Positions 1-5,527 of a DNA stretch of 6,430 nucleotides are shown one piece after another. Both the position numbers and the translations under genes were made by a program. The notes beneath the pieces were generated by a model, which was given only the letters and a program-made list of their open reading frames with translations, was not told where the DNA came from and made no database searches. Source of the DNA: Candidatus Altarchaeales archaeon A3 (GTDB lineage: Archaea; Altiarchaeota; Altiarchaeia; Altiarchaeales; Altiarchaeaceae); contig MTER01000066.1 of assembly GCA_002083985.1 (NCBI GenBank), positions 1 to 6,430 of the forward strand, read 5' to 3'. Every line of letters starts with the position of its first letter. The stretch's first letter is position 1.

Positions 1-476
1 TTTGCCATTGAGCCAATAGGACAAAAACAGCACCAGATTCTATGGTGAAAGATTAAAGATAATATAAGACCTATAATCGTAGTAACCGTTAGGAGAATCA
101 CAAAAAACATTCCTATGCTTTCGGGATTTGGCCAGCGATTGATAATTTGGAAAGTCATCATCAACATCAGGAACGAAAGTATCCCTATTCTGAAAGGTAG
201 ACTTTTGAAAAATTCAGGGATTTCTTTTTTAGGGCTTATTGGTTTAATAAAGGCGTCAAAAAAGCTGCCTCGTGGGCAGAACCAATCACACCATTTTCTA
301 CCTCTAAAAAAACTGATACCTATACCTATCAGCATACACACCGGGATAAAATAACCCAAAAGAGGATATTTCCAACCTCCAATGAGAATCGCAAGGAAAA
401 CAATGCCTATAATAAATTGTTTCCTTTTCCTCTTCTCCTCAAAAATCTTATATTCTGTCATAATCTTTGACTCCAT
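1..476 (-). CDS. Membrane 4Fe-4S (NapH-like, Fer4_5-type) protein, partial: C-terminus beyond the left edge
   Basis: The minus strand is open from the ATG at 476 to the left edge, giving 158 full codons without a stop. Seen: a charged N-terminus (residues about 8-19, EYKIFEEKRKRKQ), a hydrophobic stretch at about 20-55, then RKWCDWFCPRGSFFD (a C-x3-C-P motif). Two more hydrophobic stretches follow, and the visible part ends with HRIWCCFCPIGSMA, a second cysteine cluster followed by P-x-G. Membrane segments with paired CxxxCP-type motifs are typical of NapH/RdxA-like ferredoxin membrane proteins (Fer4_5), which pass electrons at the cytoplasmic membrane; the partner is unknown. The second cluster reads C-C-F-C-P, one residue tighter than the usual C-x3-C-P. 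An in-frame stop lies two codons upstream of M1. M6 (ATG at 461) is an equally good start: GGAG lies 9 bases before it, and a TATA-like box at 491-500 would place transcription start near 469. The + strand frame at 115-354 is its shadow. Confidence 0.8.
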   Translation of the reverse strand, partial: MESKIMTEYKIFEEKRKRKQFIIGIVFLAILIGGWKYPLLGYFIPVCMLIGIGISFFRGRKWCDWFCPRGSFFDAFIKPISPKKEIPEFFKSLPFRIGILSFLMLMMTFQIINRWPNPESIGMFFVILLTVTTIIGLILSLIFHHRIWCCFCPIGSMA

Positions 477-781
477 TGATTAAGTTTTTCATTTATTAAA
501 GGTTTTGTTTGCAAATCGCCCAATATTTCTACTGCAACATCAACAGGACATAAATATATTATCAGGACTTACGCAGTCCAAACTTTTTTAATATAATAAA
601 TTAGGGTTATAGATAAATATTATAGTATACGACATAATTAAAAAGTTAAAATTTACTATTTTTAGTATTATAGTCAATCTACTAACTTTTTACACTCGCG
701 AAGCAGATAAATGAATCATATATTGGGTGTAAAATGTTGATAGATCCACTATAAAAATTTAGCACAAATAATTAAAATTTA
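477..781. other. AT-rich intergenic stretch without a gene
   Basis: No open frame of convincing length or composition is seen on either strand. Apart from the candidate promoter near 491-500, it holds a short perfect hairpin at 565-579 (GGACT, loop TACGC, AGTCC) and an AT-rich 10-base inverted repeat, TAAAAAGTTA at 639-648 with its complement at 683-692. This is followed by ACACTCGCG (693-701), which resembles the CACTCG arm inside the element at 5312-5459. It may contain worn mobile-element debris, but no element ends can be defined. Confidence 0.5.
491..500 (-). promoter_or_regulatory. Candidate TATA box for the 4Fe-4S membrane protein
   Basis: Read on the minus strand, AAAACC followed by TTTAATAAAT resembles an archaeal BRE plus TATA box. 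Standard spacing puts transcription start near 469, between the two candidate start codons (476 and 461), which slightly favours the second. Judged from spacing and composition only. Confidence 0.3.
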
Positions 782-1044
782 CTGATTATAACGGATTGCT
801 GTGCTAACATAAAATGTTCATAAAATTATGGTTGCTGTATAAAAAGATACTCTAAATAACTTAATTGTCTTGAAAAAACACAATGGCAAAATGACCCTCA
901 AAAGCAATAAAAAAGCATAATAACATAGAATGCCCTTTTGAGGGATTAAACAAGTTCAGATACTTGAGGATTGATTACAAAATCTATTGATTGCCTCGTC
1001 TTTAAATTGTTGTAGAAATCAGCACAGCAATCCGTTATAATCAG
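782..1044. mobile_element. Small non-autonomous inverted-repeat element (E1), 24-base perfect terminal repeats
   Basis: Positions 782-805 (CTGATTATAACGGATTGCTG, then TGCT) are an exact reverse complement of 1021-1044. Weaker inverted similarity (AAATTT-rich) continues outward for about ten bases, so the true ends may lie near 770 and 1056. The interior (806-1020) has no ORF large enough for a transposase. It holds a 10-base-pair hairpin, CCCTCAAAAG at 895-904 with CTTTTGAGGG at 935-944. The right half (about 945-1056) recurs at 3182-3294. A perfect 24-base inverted repeat 263 bases apart plus a dispersed partial copy fits a MITE-like element. No target duplication is evident. The parent insertion sequence cannot be named from this window. 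Confidence 0.7.
895..944. repeat. Perfect 10-bp stem-loop inside E1
   Basis: CCCTCAAAAG (895-904) pairs exactly with CTTTTGAGGG (935-944) across a 30-base loop. It is more GC-rich than its surroundings. It could be a folded part of the element's transcript or an internal transposase-recognition structure. It is not a terminator in the usual sense because no T-run follows on either strand. Confidence 0.45.
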
Positions 1045-1056
1045 AAAATTTAAAAT

Positions 1057-1186
1057 ATTATTAATCCTACATTCCGCACATCTGATCAAATTTTTTTAAT
1101 TCCCGATTGTTTTTGCAAAATTTATGGCAAAAATTCGTAAATTTTTTTGTTTTTGAAGGCGATGTGCGGAAAGTTGGATTAATAAT
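1057..1186. mobile_element. Small inverted-repeat element (E2), 130 bp with 26-base near-perfect ends
   Basis: The left end at 1057-1082 (ATTATTAATCC, TACA, TTCCGCACATC) matches the reverse complement of 1161-1186 at 24 of 26 bases. The interior is AT-rich, cannot code, and holds a short inverted pair, TTTTTGC (1110-1116) and GCAAAAA (1127-1133). Size, inverted ends and lack of coding capacity fit a MITE. Its ends are unlike those of E1 and E3, so it belongs to a different family. It starts only 12 bases after the core of E1. Confidence 0.7.
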
Positions 1187-1195
1187 TAAAAGACA

Positions 1196-1397
1196 TGTTG
1201 CGAAATAATTTTCAATCTATTGTGACAATATATCCCTAATAATTTCAAATTTTTTTCATCATATTTTCCAGTATAAAAAACAATTTTTTTAGAGGATTTG
1301 TCTATTGTTATTGTAAAAACCTCATTGGTTTTTAGAATATTAAAAATACTTCAAGTATTTTTGGCATAAAATAGGGCATATAAACTATTTCGCAACA
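1196..1397. mobile_element. Small inverted-repeat element (E3), 202 bp with TGTTGCGAAATA ends
   Basis: TGTTGCGAAATAATTT at 1196-1211 matches the reverse complement of 1382-1397 at 15 of 16 bases. The interior has no usable ORF. It contains a perfect 9-bp stem (AAAAATACT at 1342-1350, loop TCA, AGTATTTTT at 1354-1362). No clear target duplication flanks it. The right end lies 88 bases before the SepRS start codon, directly against the region where that gene's promoter should be. Confidence 0.65.
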
Positions 1398-1402
1398 ACT
1401 CT

Positions 1403-1463
1403 AAAGTTTATATTTAAATATTAAGAAGTAAATCAAAATTTAACATTGCATTACAAATTTATT
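1403..1463 (+). promoter_or_regulatory. Candidate SepRS promoter region (two possible TATA boxes)
   Basis: Two archaeal-type candidates lie between E3 and the gene. CTAAAGTTTATATTTAAATA (about 1401-1420) looks like BRE plus TATA and would give a leader of about 50 bases. AAATTTATT at 1455-1463 sits at the spacing expected for a leaderless transcript starting at the ATG (1486). No Shine-Dalgarno sequence precedes the ATG, which favours the leaderless reading. Only experiment can choose between them. Confidence 0.35.
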
Positions 1464-1485
1464 GTGAAAATTTTAAAAATTTACG

Positions 1486-2955
1486 ATGCAAACAATGCAG
1501 GGCAAAGCACATCCAATCCACGCACTCATACAAAAAACAAGGGAAATTTTCCTTTGTCTTGGTTTTGATGAAATTGAAAATCCTTTATTTATTCAGGAAG
1601 AGGATGTATATAAACAATACGGAAAGGAAGCACCAGTAATCCTTGACAGGGTCTTTTATCTTGGCGGGCTTCCGAGACCGGACATAGGGTTAAGCGATGA
1701 AGAAATTTTAAAAATAAAAAGTATTAGTCCTTACATTAGCACAGATAAATTTAAGAAAATTTTGAGGAATTACCGAGAAGGAGCGATTGAGGGTGACAAT
1801 ATGCTTGAAGAAATGATTAAGATTCTGAAAATTAACTCAACGCAGGCAATGGAGATTCTTGATTTATTTCCTGCATTTAAGAATATTGAACCAGTATGCA
1901 ACAGAACAACACTCCGCTCCCACATGACGGCTGCGTGGTTTCTGACACTTGAAGCGGAGGTGGAAAAACAAGCTGAATTGCCGTTAAAATTTTTTTCCAT
2001 TGGATTAAGATTCAGGAGAGAGCAAAAACTTGATGCAACACATTTGAGGGCACATTACGGAGCATCCTGTATAATTGTTGACAAAAATTTAAAGATTGAA
2101 TATGGAATGAGTATTGTGGAGAAAATTTTGAACGATATGGGATTTACGGACATAAAATTTACCAAAAAGAAGGCAACATCTAATTATTATGAACAGGACA
2201 AAGAGTATGAAATTTTTTCAGGAGGTATTGAAATCGCCGACTGCGGAATGTATTCAAGAATGGCACTGAAAAATTACAATATTCCCGATGCTCTTGATGT
2301 TTTTAACATCGGATTTGGTCTTGAAAGGATTTTGATGGTCAGGAACAATATCAGTGATGTCCGAAAGGTCTTATATCCCCAGTTTTATGAAGATATACAT
2401 TTAAGCGATGAAGAAATTGCCAAATCAATAAGTATGCTCTCTGTTCCCGAGACAGATGAAGGAAGGACTCTTGCCGGCAAAATTTATGATGCCGCAAAAA
2501 TTCATGCCAATGAAAAATCACCCTGTAAATTTCTGTGTTTTGAAGGAAATTTAATGAACCACATGACTAAAATTTCTGTATTTGAGGATGAAGAAAATAA
2601 AAATTTGCTGGGTCCGGCGGCACTGAATGAAATTTATGTTTTTGACGGAGGCATATATGGAATTCCGGAAGATGTTGAAAAGTTTGGAGAAGAAGGGAAG
2701 AACATAAAAGAAAAAGGCATAAAGGCAAATTTAAATTTTTTGGATGCTGTCTCGAATTATTTTGCGAAAGAGATTGAGGACAAAGTTAAAGAAGGACCGA
2801 AAGGAAAATTTACCTTTGAAATCAAGATGGCTAAAAGTCCTTCTGATGTAAATATAATAATTAAAGGAAGGACAAAAAGATTTATAAGTAATGAAAATAA
2901 AAGGATTGTTTTGAAGGGACCTGTTTTTATGAGTGTTGAGGTTGAGATTAAATAA
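1486..2955 (+). CDS. sepS: O-phosphoseryl-tRNA(Cys) synthetase (SepRS), N-terminally short and divergent
   Basis: Known role: SepRS is a class II synthetase that charges tRNA-Cys with O-phosphoserine, which SepCysS then converts to Cys-tRNA. Seen in 489 residues: GKAHPIHALIQKTRE (6-20), YKQYGKEAPVILDR (42-55) and YLGGLPRPDIGLSDE (58-72), matching the SepRS N-terminal core. Then come LRSHMT (143-148), motif 2 SIGLRFRREQ (171-180), motif 3 NIGFGLERILM (274-284), YPQFYE (297-302), LLGPAALNEIYVFDG (374-388) and the SepRS-like end KGPVFMSVEVEIK. Compared from memory with Archaeoglobus and methanococcal SepRS (about 535 residues), it lacks some 40 N-terminal residues. An in-frame TAA at 1474-1476 rules out a longer version in this frame. 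M4 (1495) is an alternative start. Odd: GASC (192-195) replaces SASC and IADCG (250-254) replaces IATFG, both in the amino-acid pocket, and the loop before the latter is shortened. SepCysS is not in view. The family call is firm; the exact substrate is less so. Confidence 0.93.
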   Translation: MQTMQGKAHPIHALIQKTREIFLCLGFDEIENPLFIQEEDVYKQYGKEAPVILDRVFYLGGLPRPDIGLSDEEILKIKSISPYISTDKFKKILRNYREGAIEGDNMLEEMIKILKINSTQAMEILDLFPAFKNIEPVCNRTTLRSHMTAAWFLTLEAEVEKQAELPLKFFSIGLRFRREQKLDATHLRAHYGASCIIVDKNLKIEYGMSIVEKILNDMGFTDIKFTKKKATSNYYEQDKEYEIFSGGIEIADCGMYSRMALKNYNIPDALDVFNIGFGLERILMVRNNISDVRKVLYPQFYEDIHLSDEEIAKSISMLSVPETDEGRTLAGKIYDAAKIHANEKSPCKFLCFEGNLMNHMTKISVFEDEENKNLLGPAALNEIYVFDGGIYGIPEDVEKFGEEGKNIKEKGIKANLNFLDAVSNYFAKEIEDKVKEGPKGKFTFEIKMAKSPSDVNIIIKGRTKRFISNENKRIVLKGPVFMSVEVEIK

Positions 2956-3011
2956 ATTTTCATAAAATAATTTGATAATGTCAGATTTTATGTCATTTAG
3001 ATACATTTTTT

Positions 3012-3181
3012 GTAACTTCTCAATAAATTGTAGGAAGATAACCTCGCTGTTGCTCAGATATTTTCAAAATCTATATGATTTTGAAAATGACAAAATATAA
3101 CCTGTTTTGCACTTTTTTGGGGTATTTTTTATAAAATGAGCAGTTATGAAATTTATTTACTCCTACTTATTGAGAAGTTAC
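3012..3181. mobile_element. Small inverted-repeat element (E4), GTAACTTCTCAATAA ends
   Basis: GTAACTTCTCAATAA at 3012-3026 is an exact reverse complement of 3167-3181, and the similarity continues inward past a small gap (GTAGGA near 3029-3034 against TCCTAC at 3161-3166). The element is 170 bp and non-coding. Inside are a perfect 12-bp stem (3060-3071 with 3077-3088, loop TATAT) and, beside it, the complement of GAGCAACAGCGAGGTTAT (3038-3055). The end sequence and this module resemble those of E5 (5312-5459) and of the 6275-6430 region, so the three look like one family. It directly abuts the lone E1-like end at 3182 with no recognisable target duplication. Confidence 0.65.
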
Positions 3182-3294
3182 GTTAAACCAAGTTTAGATG
3201 CTATAAGAATTGGTTACAAAGTCAATTGATTGCCTAGTATTTAAAGGTTGTAGAAATCATCACAGCAATCCCTTATAATCAGAAATTTTTAAAT
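3182..3294. repeat. Lone copy of the right end of E1
   Basis: Bases 3182-3294 align with about 945-1056 of E1 in the same orientation, roughly 88% identical by eye over the inner 90 bases, including CACAGCAATCC, TTATAATCAGAAA and ATTGATTGCCT. One base is deleted and there are about ten substitutions. No left end is present nearby, so it is a solo or truncated end. Its outer 35 bases lie inside the nucleotidyltransferase reading frame and supply that protein's last residues and stop codon. Confidence 0.7.
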
Positions 3295-4090
3295 TTTCAG
3301 TCCTTACTTTAATCAGAAATTCGTTAAATTTCTCCTTATATTCTTCTGAAATATCATCCTTTAAATTGCTGCTTTTATACGCTTCATCCAGAATTCTCTG
3401 TAATTTTACTGCTTCTTTTTCAACCTCAACGGATATTTTACAGGTATTTATTTTTCTTTTCTCCTCTTTCTTTTTTAAGGCAATTAATGTACCAATAACA
3501 GGCAGTTTAAATTTCTTATTTAATTCAGTAAGATTTTGATTTATTTCTCCGGTTTCAAGAATATTTATACCAGTCATTAAAGTCCTGAAAAGATAAAGAT
3601 TCACTTTAACATTGGAAAAATTTTCCTTTCTCGCCTCATTCAGTTTATTATTTCCAAATCCTGAGTAATGGTAATAAATTTTTTTAGTTATTGCGAGCTT
3701 TCCAAGTGCCTTGAGTTCATCGTGATATTTTGATGTTACAACAATTATTGGCGAGTAAAGTTGTTCAAAAACGGTGCCGTTGCCCTTCAGCATCAGCAGT
3801 AAAAATTTAACGACTTCAAAACTCACAAAGTCAATTTCAAGCCCTTTGTCATTACTTTTGAGATTTACATTGTCTTTTCTTTCAATCGTTTCCTTTGGTT
3901 TTTCCAGTCGGAATAAATTTATTGTGTTCTCAACATAGCACGCCCTTAAATCAATATCGCTGTCCTCTGACGGAAATCCGTAACTATGTGAGCCGCTTAC
4001 TGTTGTGAAGATTAATTTTCTTCCGTCATGGTATTTTGCATCCTTTGTGTATTCTTTTGCAAAATTTCCAAGTTCTGAAAAATTGAGCAT
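3260..4090 (-). CDS. RlaP/YcgL-type predicted nucleotidyltransferase (DNA polymerase beta superfamily)
   Basis: The 276-residue product has the hallmark FTTVSGSHSYGFPSEDSDID (28-47). The G-S then spaced S-D-x-D pattern forms a pol-beta nucleotidyltransferase site, with D45 and D47 as likely metal ligands and D87 in LEIDFVSFE as the probable third carboxylate. GNGTVFEQLYSP (103-114) and the following helical region resemble COG3541/PF10127 (RlaP, YcgL). That family is predicted to act on RNA and is sometimes found beside RNA ligases; no biochemical role is known to me, and no ligase is visible here. The C-terminal half is Lys-rich and helical. The start at 4090 is the first ATG and lies about 30 bases from an AT-rich box shared with the divergent dhs. 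The last 11 or so codons (NLKISDYKGLL) and the TGA come from a mobile-element end, so the native C-terminus was probably replaced. Soluble, likely cytoplasmic. Confidence 0.82.
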   Translation of the reverse strand: MLNFSELGNFAKEYTKDAKYHDGRKLIFTTVSGSHSYGFPSEDSDIDLRACYVENTINLFRLEKPKETIERKDNVNLKSNDKGLEIDFVSFEVVKFLLLMLKGNGTVFEQLYSPIIVVTSKYHDELKALGKLAITKKIYYHYSGFGNNKLNEARKENFSNVKVNLYLFRTLMTGINILETGEINQNLTELNKKFKLPVIGTLIALKKKEEKRKINTCKISVEVEKEAVKLQRILDEAYKSSNLKDDISEEYKEKFNEFLIKVRTENLKISDYKGLL

Positions 4091-4113
4091 TTTGGTTTTT
4101 ATTTCATAACAAA

Positions 4114-4138
4114 ATTTTAATAAATATATATAAATTTA
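4114..4138. promoter_or_regulatory. Shared AT-rich promoter between divergent RlaP and deoxyhypusine synthase genes
   Basis: Only 71 bases separate the two start codons (4090 and 4162). The centre, about 4114-4138 (TTTTAATAAATATATATAAA and onward), is pure A/T and nearly symmetrical. Read on +, TATAAATT (4129-4136) sits 26-33 bases before the dhs ATG. Read on -, TTTATTAAAAT (about 4124-4114) sits 24-34 bases before the RlaP ATG. Both spacings fit archaeal TATA boxes driving leaderless mRNAs. No Shine-Dalgarno sequence precedes either gene. Confidence 0.45.
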
Positions 4139-4161
4139 TAATTATAACTAAAACAACAAAA

Positions 4162-5130
4162 ATGAATCAAAATTTAAAAAATTTAAGGCCTGTCAGTGAC
4201 CTGAAGGTGGGAAAATGGACGGCAAACGAAATTATAAGGCAGATGTATGAAGGTGGCGGATTTACAGCAAAGAAGGTTGCAGATGGCGTGGATATTCTGG
4301 AAGAAATGAGCAACAAAAAGGAATGCATAAAATTTTTATCATTCCCTGCTGATATTATAGCAACCGGAACAAGGGGAATAATAAAGGACTTAATAAAACA
4401 CAAACTTGTTGATGTAGTAATTACAACCTGCGGGACACTTGACCATGATTTGGCACGACTATGGAAGAATTATTATCACGGAAAATTTGAAGCGGACGAC
4501 ATTGAACTGCGGGAAAAAGGAATAAACCGTCTGGGAAATATTTTTGTGCCGAATGAAAGTTACGGAATAATACTTGAGAAAAAGATGCGGGAAATTTTGA
4601 ATGAAATTTATGGCAAGAAAGAGACGGAACTCGGGACTTCTGAAATAATCAGGGACTTTGGAAAAGCCATTGAAAATGAGAAAAATGCGGAGGAAAGTAT
4701 CGTCTATTGGGCATATAAAAATGACATTCCAGTTTTTGTTCCGGGAATAACCGACGGTGCATTCGGATTCCAGTTGTTTATGTTCTGGCAGAACTACAAA
4801 AATTTCAGAGTAAATTTATTTAAGGATGAGAAAGCACTTGCGGATATTGTCTTTACAGCAAAGAATACCGGGGCATTAATGCTCGGCGGAGGAATAAGCA
4901 AACATCATACTATATGGTGGAATCAGTTCAGGGACGGTTTAAATTTTGCGGTTTTTATAACTACTGCCATGGAGTCAGATGGTTCATTGAGCGGTGCAAG
5001 AACGAGAGAGGCAATATCATGGGGAAAGATAAACGAAAAAGCAAAACACATAACGATTGAAGGAGATGTTACGGTATTGCTTCCTTTAATGGCGGATGCG
5101 TTGTTTGAGAGGATGAAAAAGAAAATTTAA
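4162..5130 (+). CDS. dhs: Deoxyhypusine synthase
   Basis: Deoxyhypusine synthase transfers the aminobutyl group of spermidine, using NAD, to one lysine of translation factor aIF5A, the first step of hypusine formation in the cytoplasm. The 322-residue product has the usual archaeal length and order: GGGFTAKKVADGVDIL (31-46), ATGTRGIIKDLI (67-78) and the NAD-site TTCGTLDHD (88-96). Then NIFVPNESYG (126-135), DIPVFVPGITDGAFGFQ (188-204), LGGGISKHH (241-249) and EAISWGKI (283-290), with K289 as the expected catalytic lysine and the HH pair at 248-249. The aspartate of the eukaryotic DGSDSGA motif is Leu here (DGSLSGA, 273-279), which I believe is common in archaeal forms but have not checked. 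The start is the only ATG before the first conserved block and matches the promoter spacing. A small ORF follows after six bases. aIF5A is not in view. Confidence 0.95.
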   Translation: MNQNLKNLRPVSDLKVGKWTANEIIRQMYEGGGFTAKKVADGVDILEEMSNKKECIKFLSFPADIIATGTRGIIKDLIKHKLVDVVITTCGTLDHDLARLWKNYYHGKFEADDIELREKGINRLGNIFVPNESYGIILEKKMREILNEIYGKKETELGTSEIIRDFGKAIENEKNAEESIVYWAYKNDIPVFVPGITDGAFGFQLFMFWQNYKNFRVNLFKDEKALADIVFTAKNTGALMLGGGISKHHTIWWNQFRDGLNFAVFITTAMESDGSLSGARTREAISWGKINEKAKHITIEGDVTVLLPLMADALFERMKKKI

Positions 5131-5136
5131 TAAGAT

Positions 5137-5298
5137 ATGAAAATTAAATTTAATGCAGACAGGATTCAAAGTGATATTCAAACAAAATTTGTAAATTTGA
5201 AATTTAACAAAGAACAATCAGAAAAGGAAAAAATTTTAAATATCGCAAACAATATCTTATCCATAATTAGAATGTGCTCAATAGTAAAGGGCAAATAA
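5137..5298 (+). CDS. Small hypothetical protein, 53 residues, directly downstream of dhs
   Basis: ATG at 5137 is six bases after the dhs stop and the frame is open to TAA at 5296-5298. The product begins MKIKFNADRIQSDIQ and ends NILSIIRMCSIVKGK. It is soluble, Lys/Asn-rich, and has a likely amphipathic helix over its last 25 residues. Tight spacing suggests co-transcription with dhs, but no good ribosome binding site is seen. I do not recognise it. The C-terminal helix pattern loosely recalls the small KEOPS subunit Pcc1, but the length is too short (about 80 is usual) and the likeness may be chance. In such AT-rich DNA an accidental 53-codon frame is possible, though the base composition resembles coding DNA more than the flanking element does. 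Confidence 0.45.
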   Translation: MKIKFNADRIQSDIQTKFVNLKFNKEQSEKEKILNIANNILSIIRMCSIVKGK

Positions 5299-5311
5299 TG
5301 TTTTATACTAT

Positions 5312-5459
5312 GTATCCTCTCAAAATTTCATGGTATTTTAAAAACTTCAAGTTTTTAAAAGATACGAGCAACAGCGAGTGTAAAATATAAAAATTTATTA
5401 TTTTTCACTCGTAAAATAGAACAATATAATTTAATTGCCCTGTTTTATTGAGAGGATAC
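5312..5459. mobile_element. Small inverted-repeat element (E5) with GTATCCTCTCAA ends
   Basis: GTATCCTCTCAA (5312-5323) is the exact reverse complement of 5448-5459. The element is about 148 bp, non-coding, and lies between two convergent genes. ATACTATG occurs at both edges (5305-5312 and 5456-5463), overlapping the ends. Read as TATCCTCTCAA ends, this gives a 5-bp CTATG target duplication, good evidence of insertion. Inside are an 11-bp stem with a 3-base loop (5336-5360), the sequence GAGCAACAGCGAG (5366-5378), and a second hairpin with arms CGAGTG (5375-5380) and CACTCG (5406-5411). Ends and module resemble E4. Confidence 0.72.
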
Positions 5460-5527
5460 TATGATGTAAATTTAATTTAAATTCCCTTAAATTCCTTTTA
5501 AATCATTCAAACTAAACATAAAATCAT

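Noticed and set aside
115..354. 79-codon plus-strand ORF
   Set aside because: It lies antisense to the clear 4Fe-4S membrane protein frame and has no recognisable motifs.
565..579. GGACTTACGCAGTCC hairpin as an insertion-sequence end or terminator
   Set aside because: GGACTTACGCA-like strings occur at some insertion-sequence ends, but no partner end is found here, the 5-bp stem is short, and no plus-strand gene precedes it.
782..1397. CRISPR array
   Set aside because: The repeats here are inverted pairs of different families, not regularly spaced direct repeats, and no cas gene is present.
1770..2000. 76-codon minus-strand ORF inside SepRS
   Set aside because: Shadow of the conserved SepRS motif 1-2 region.
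2731..3006. Minus-strand ORFs of 91 and 68 codons over the SepRS 3' end
   Set aside because: Overlap conserved SepRS C-terminal coding sequence; composition is AT-rich shadow (Phe, Ile, Asn, Leu) without motifs.
4167..4403. 78-codon minus-strand ORF inside deoxyhypusine synthase
   Set aside because: Complement of conserved dhs codons; no independent support.
1486..5130. A new multi-gene system linking SepRS, RlaP and deoxyhypusine synthase
   Set aside because: Genes are on different strands, separated by mobile elements and independent promoters; nothing beyond a general RNA/translation theme connects them.
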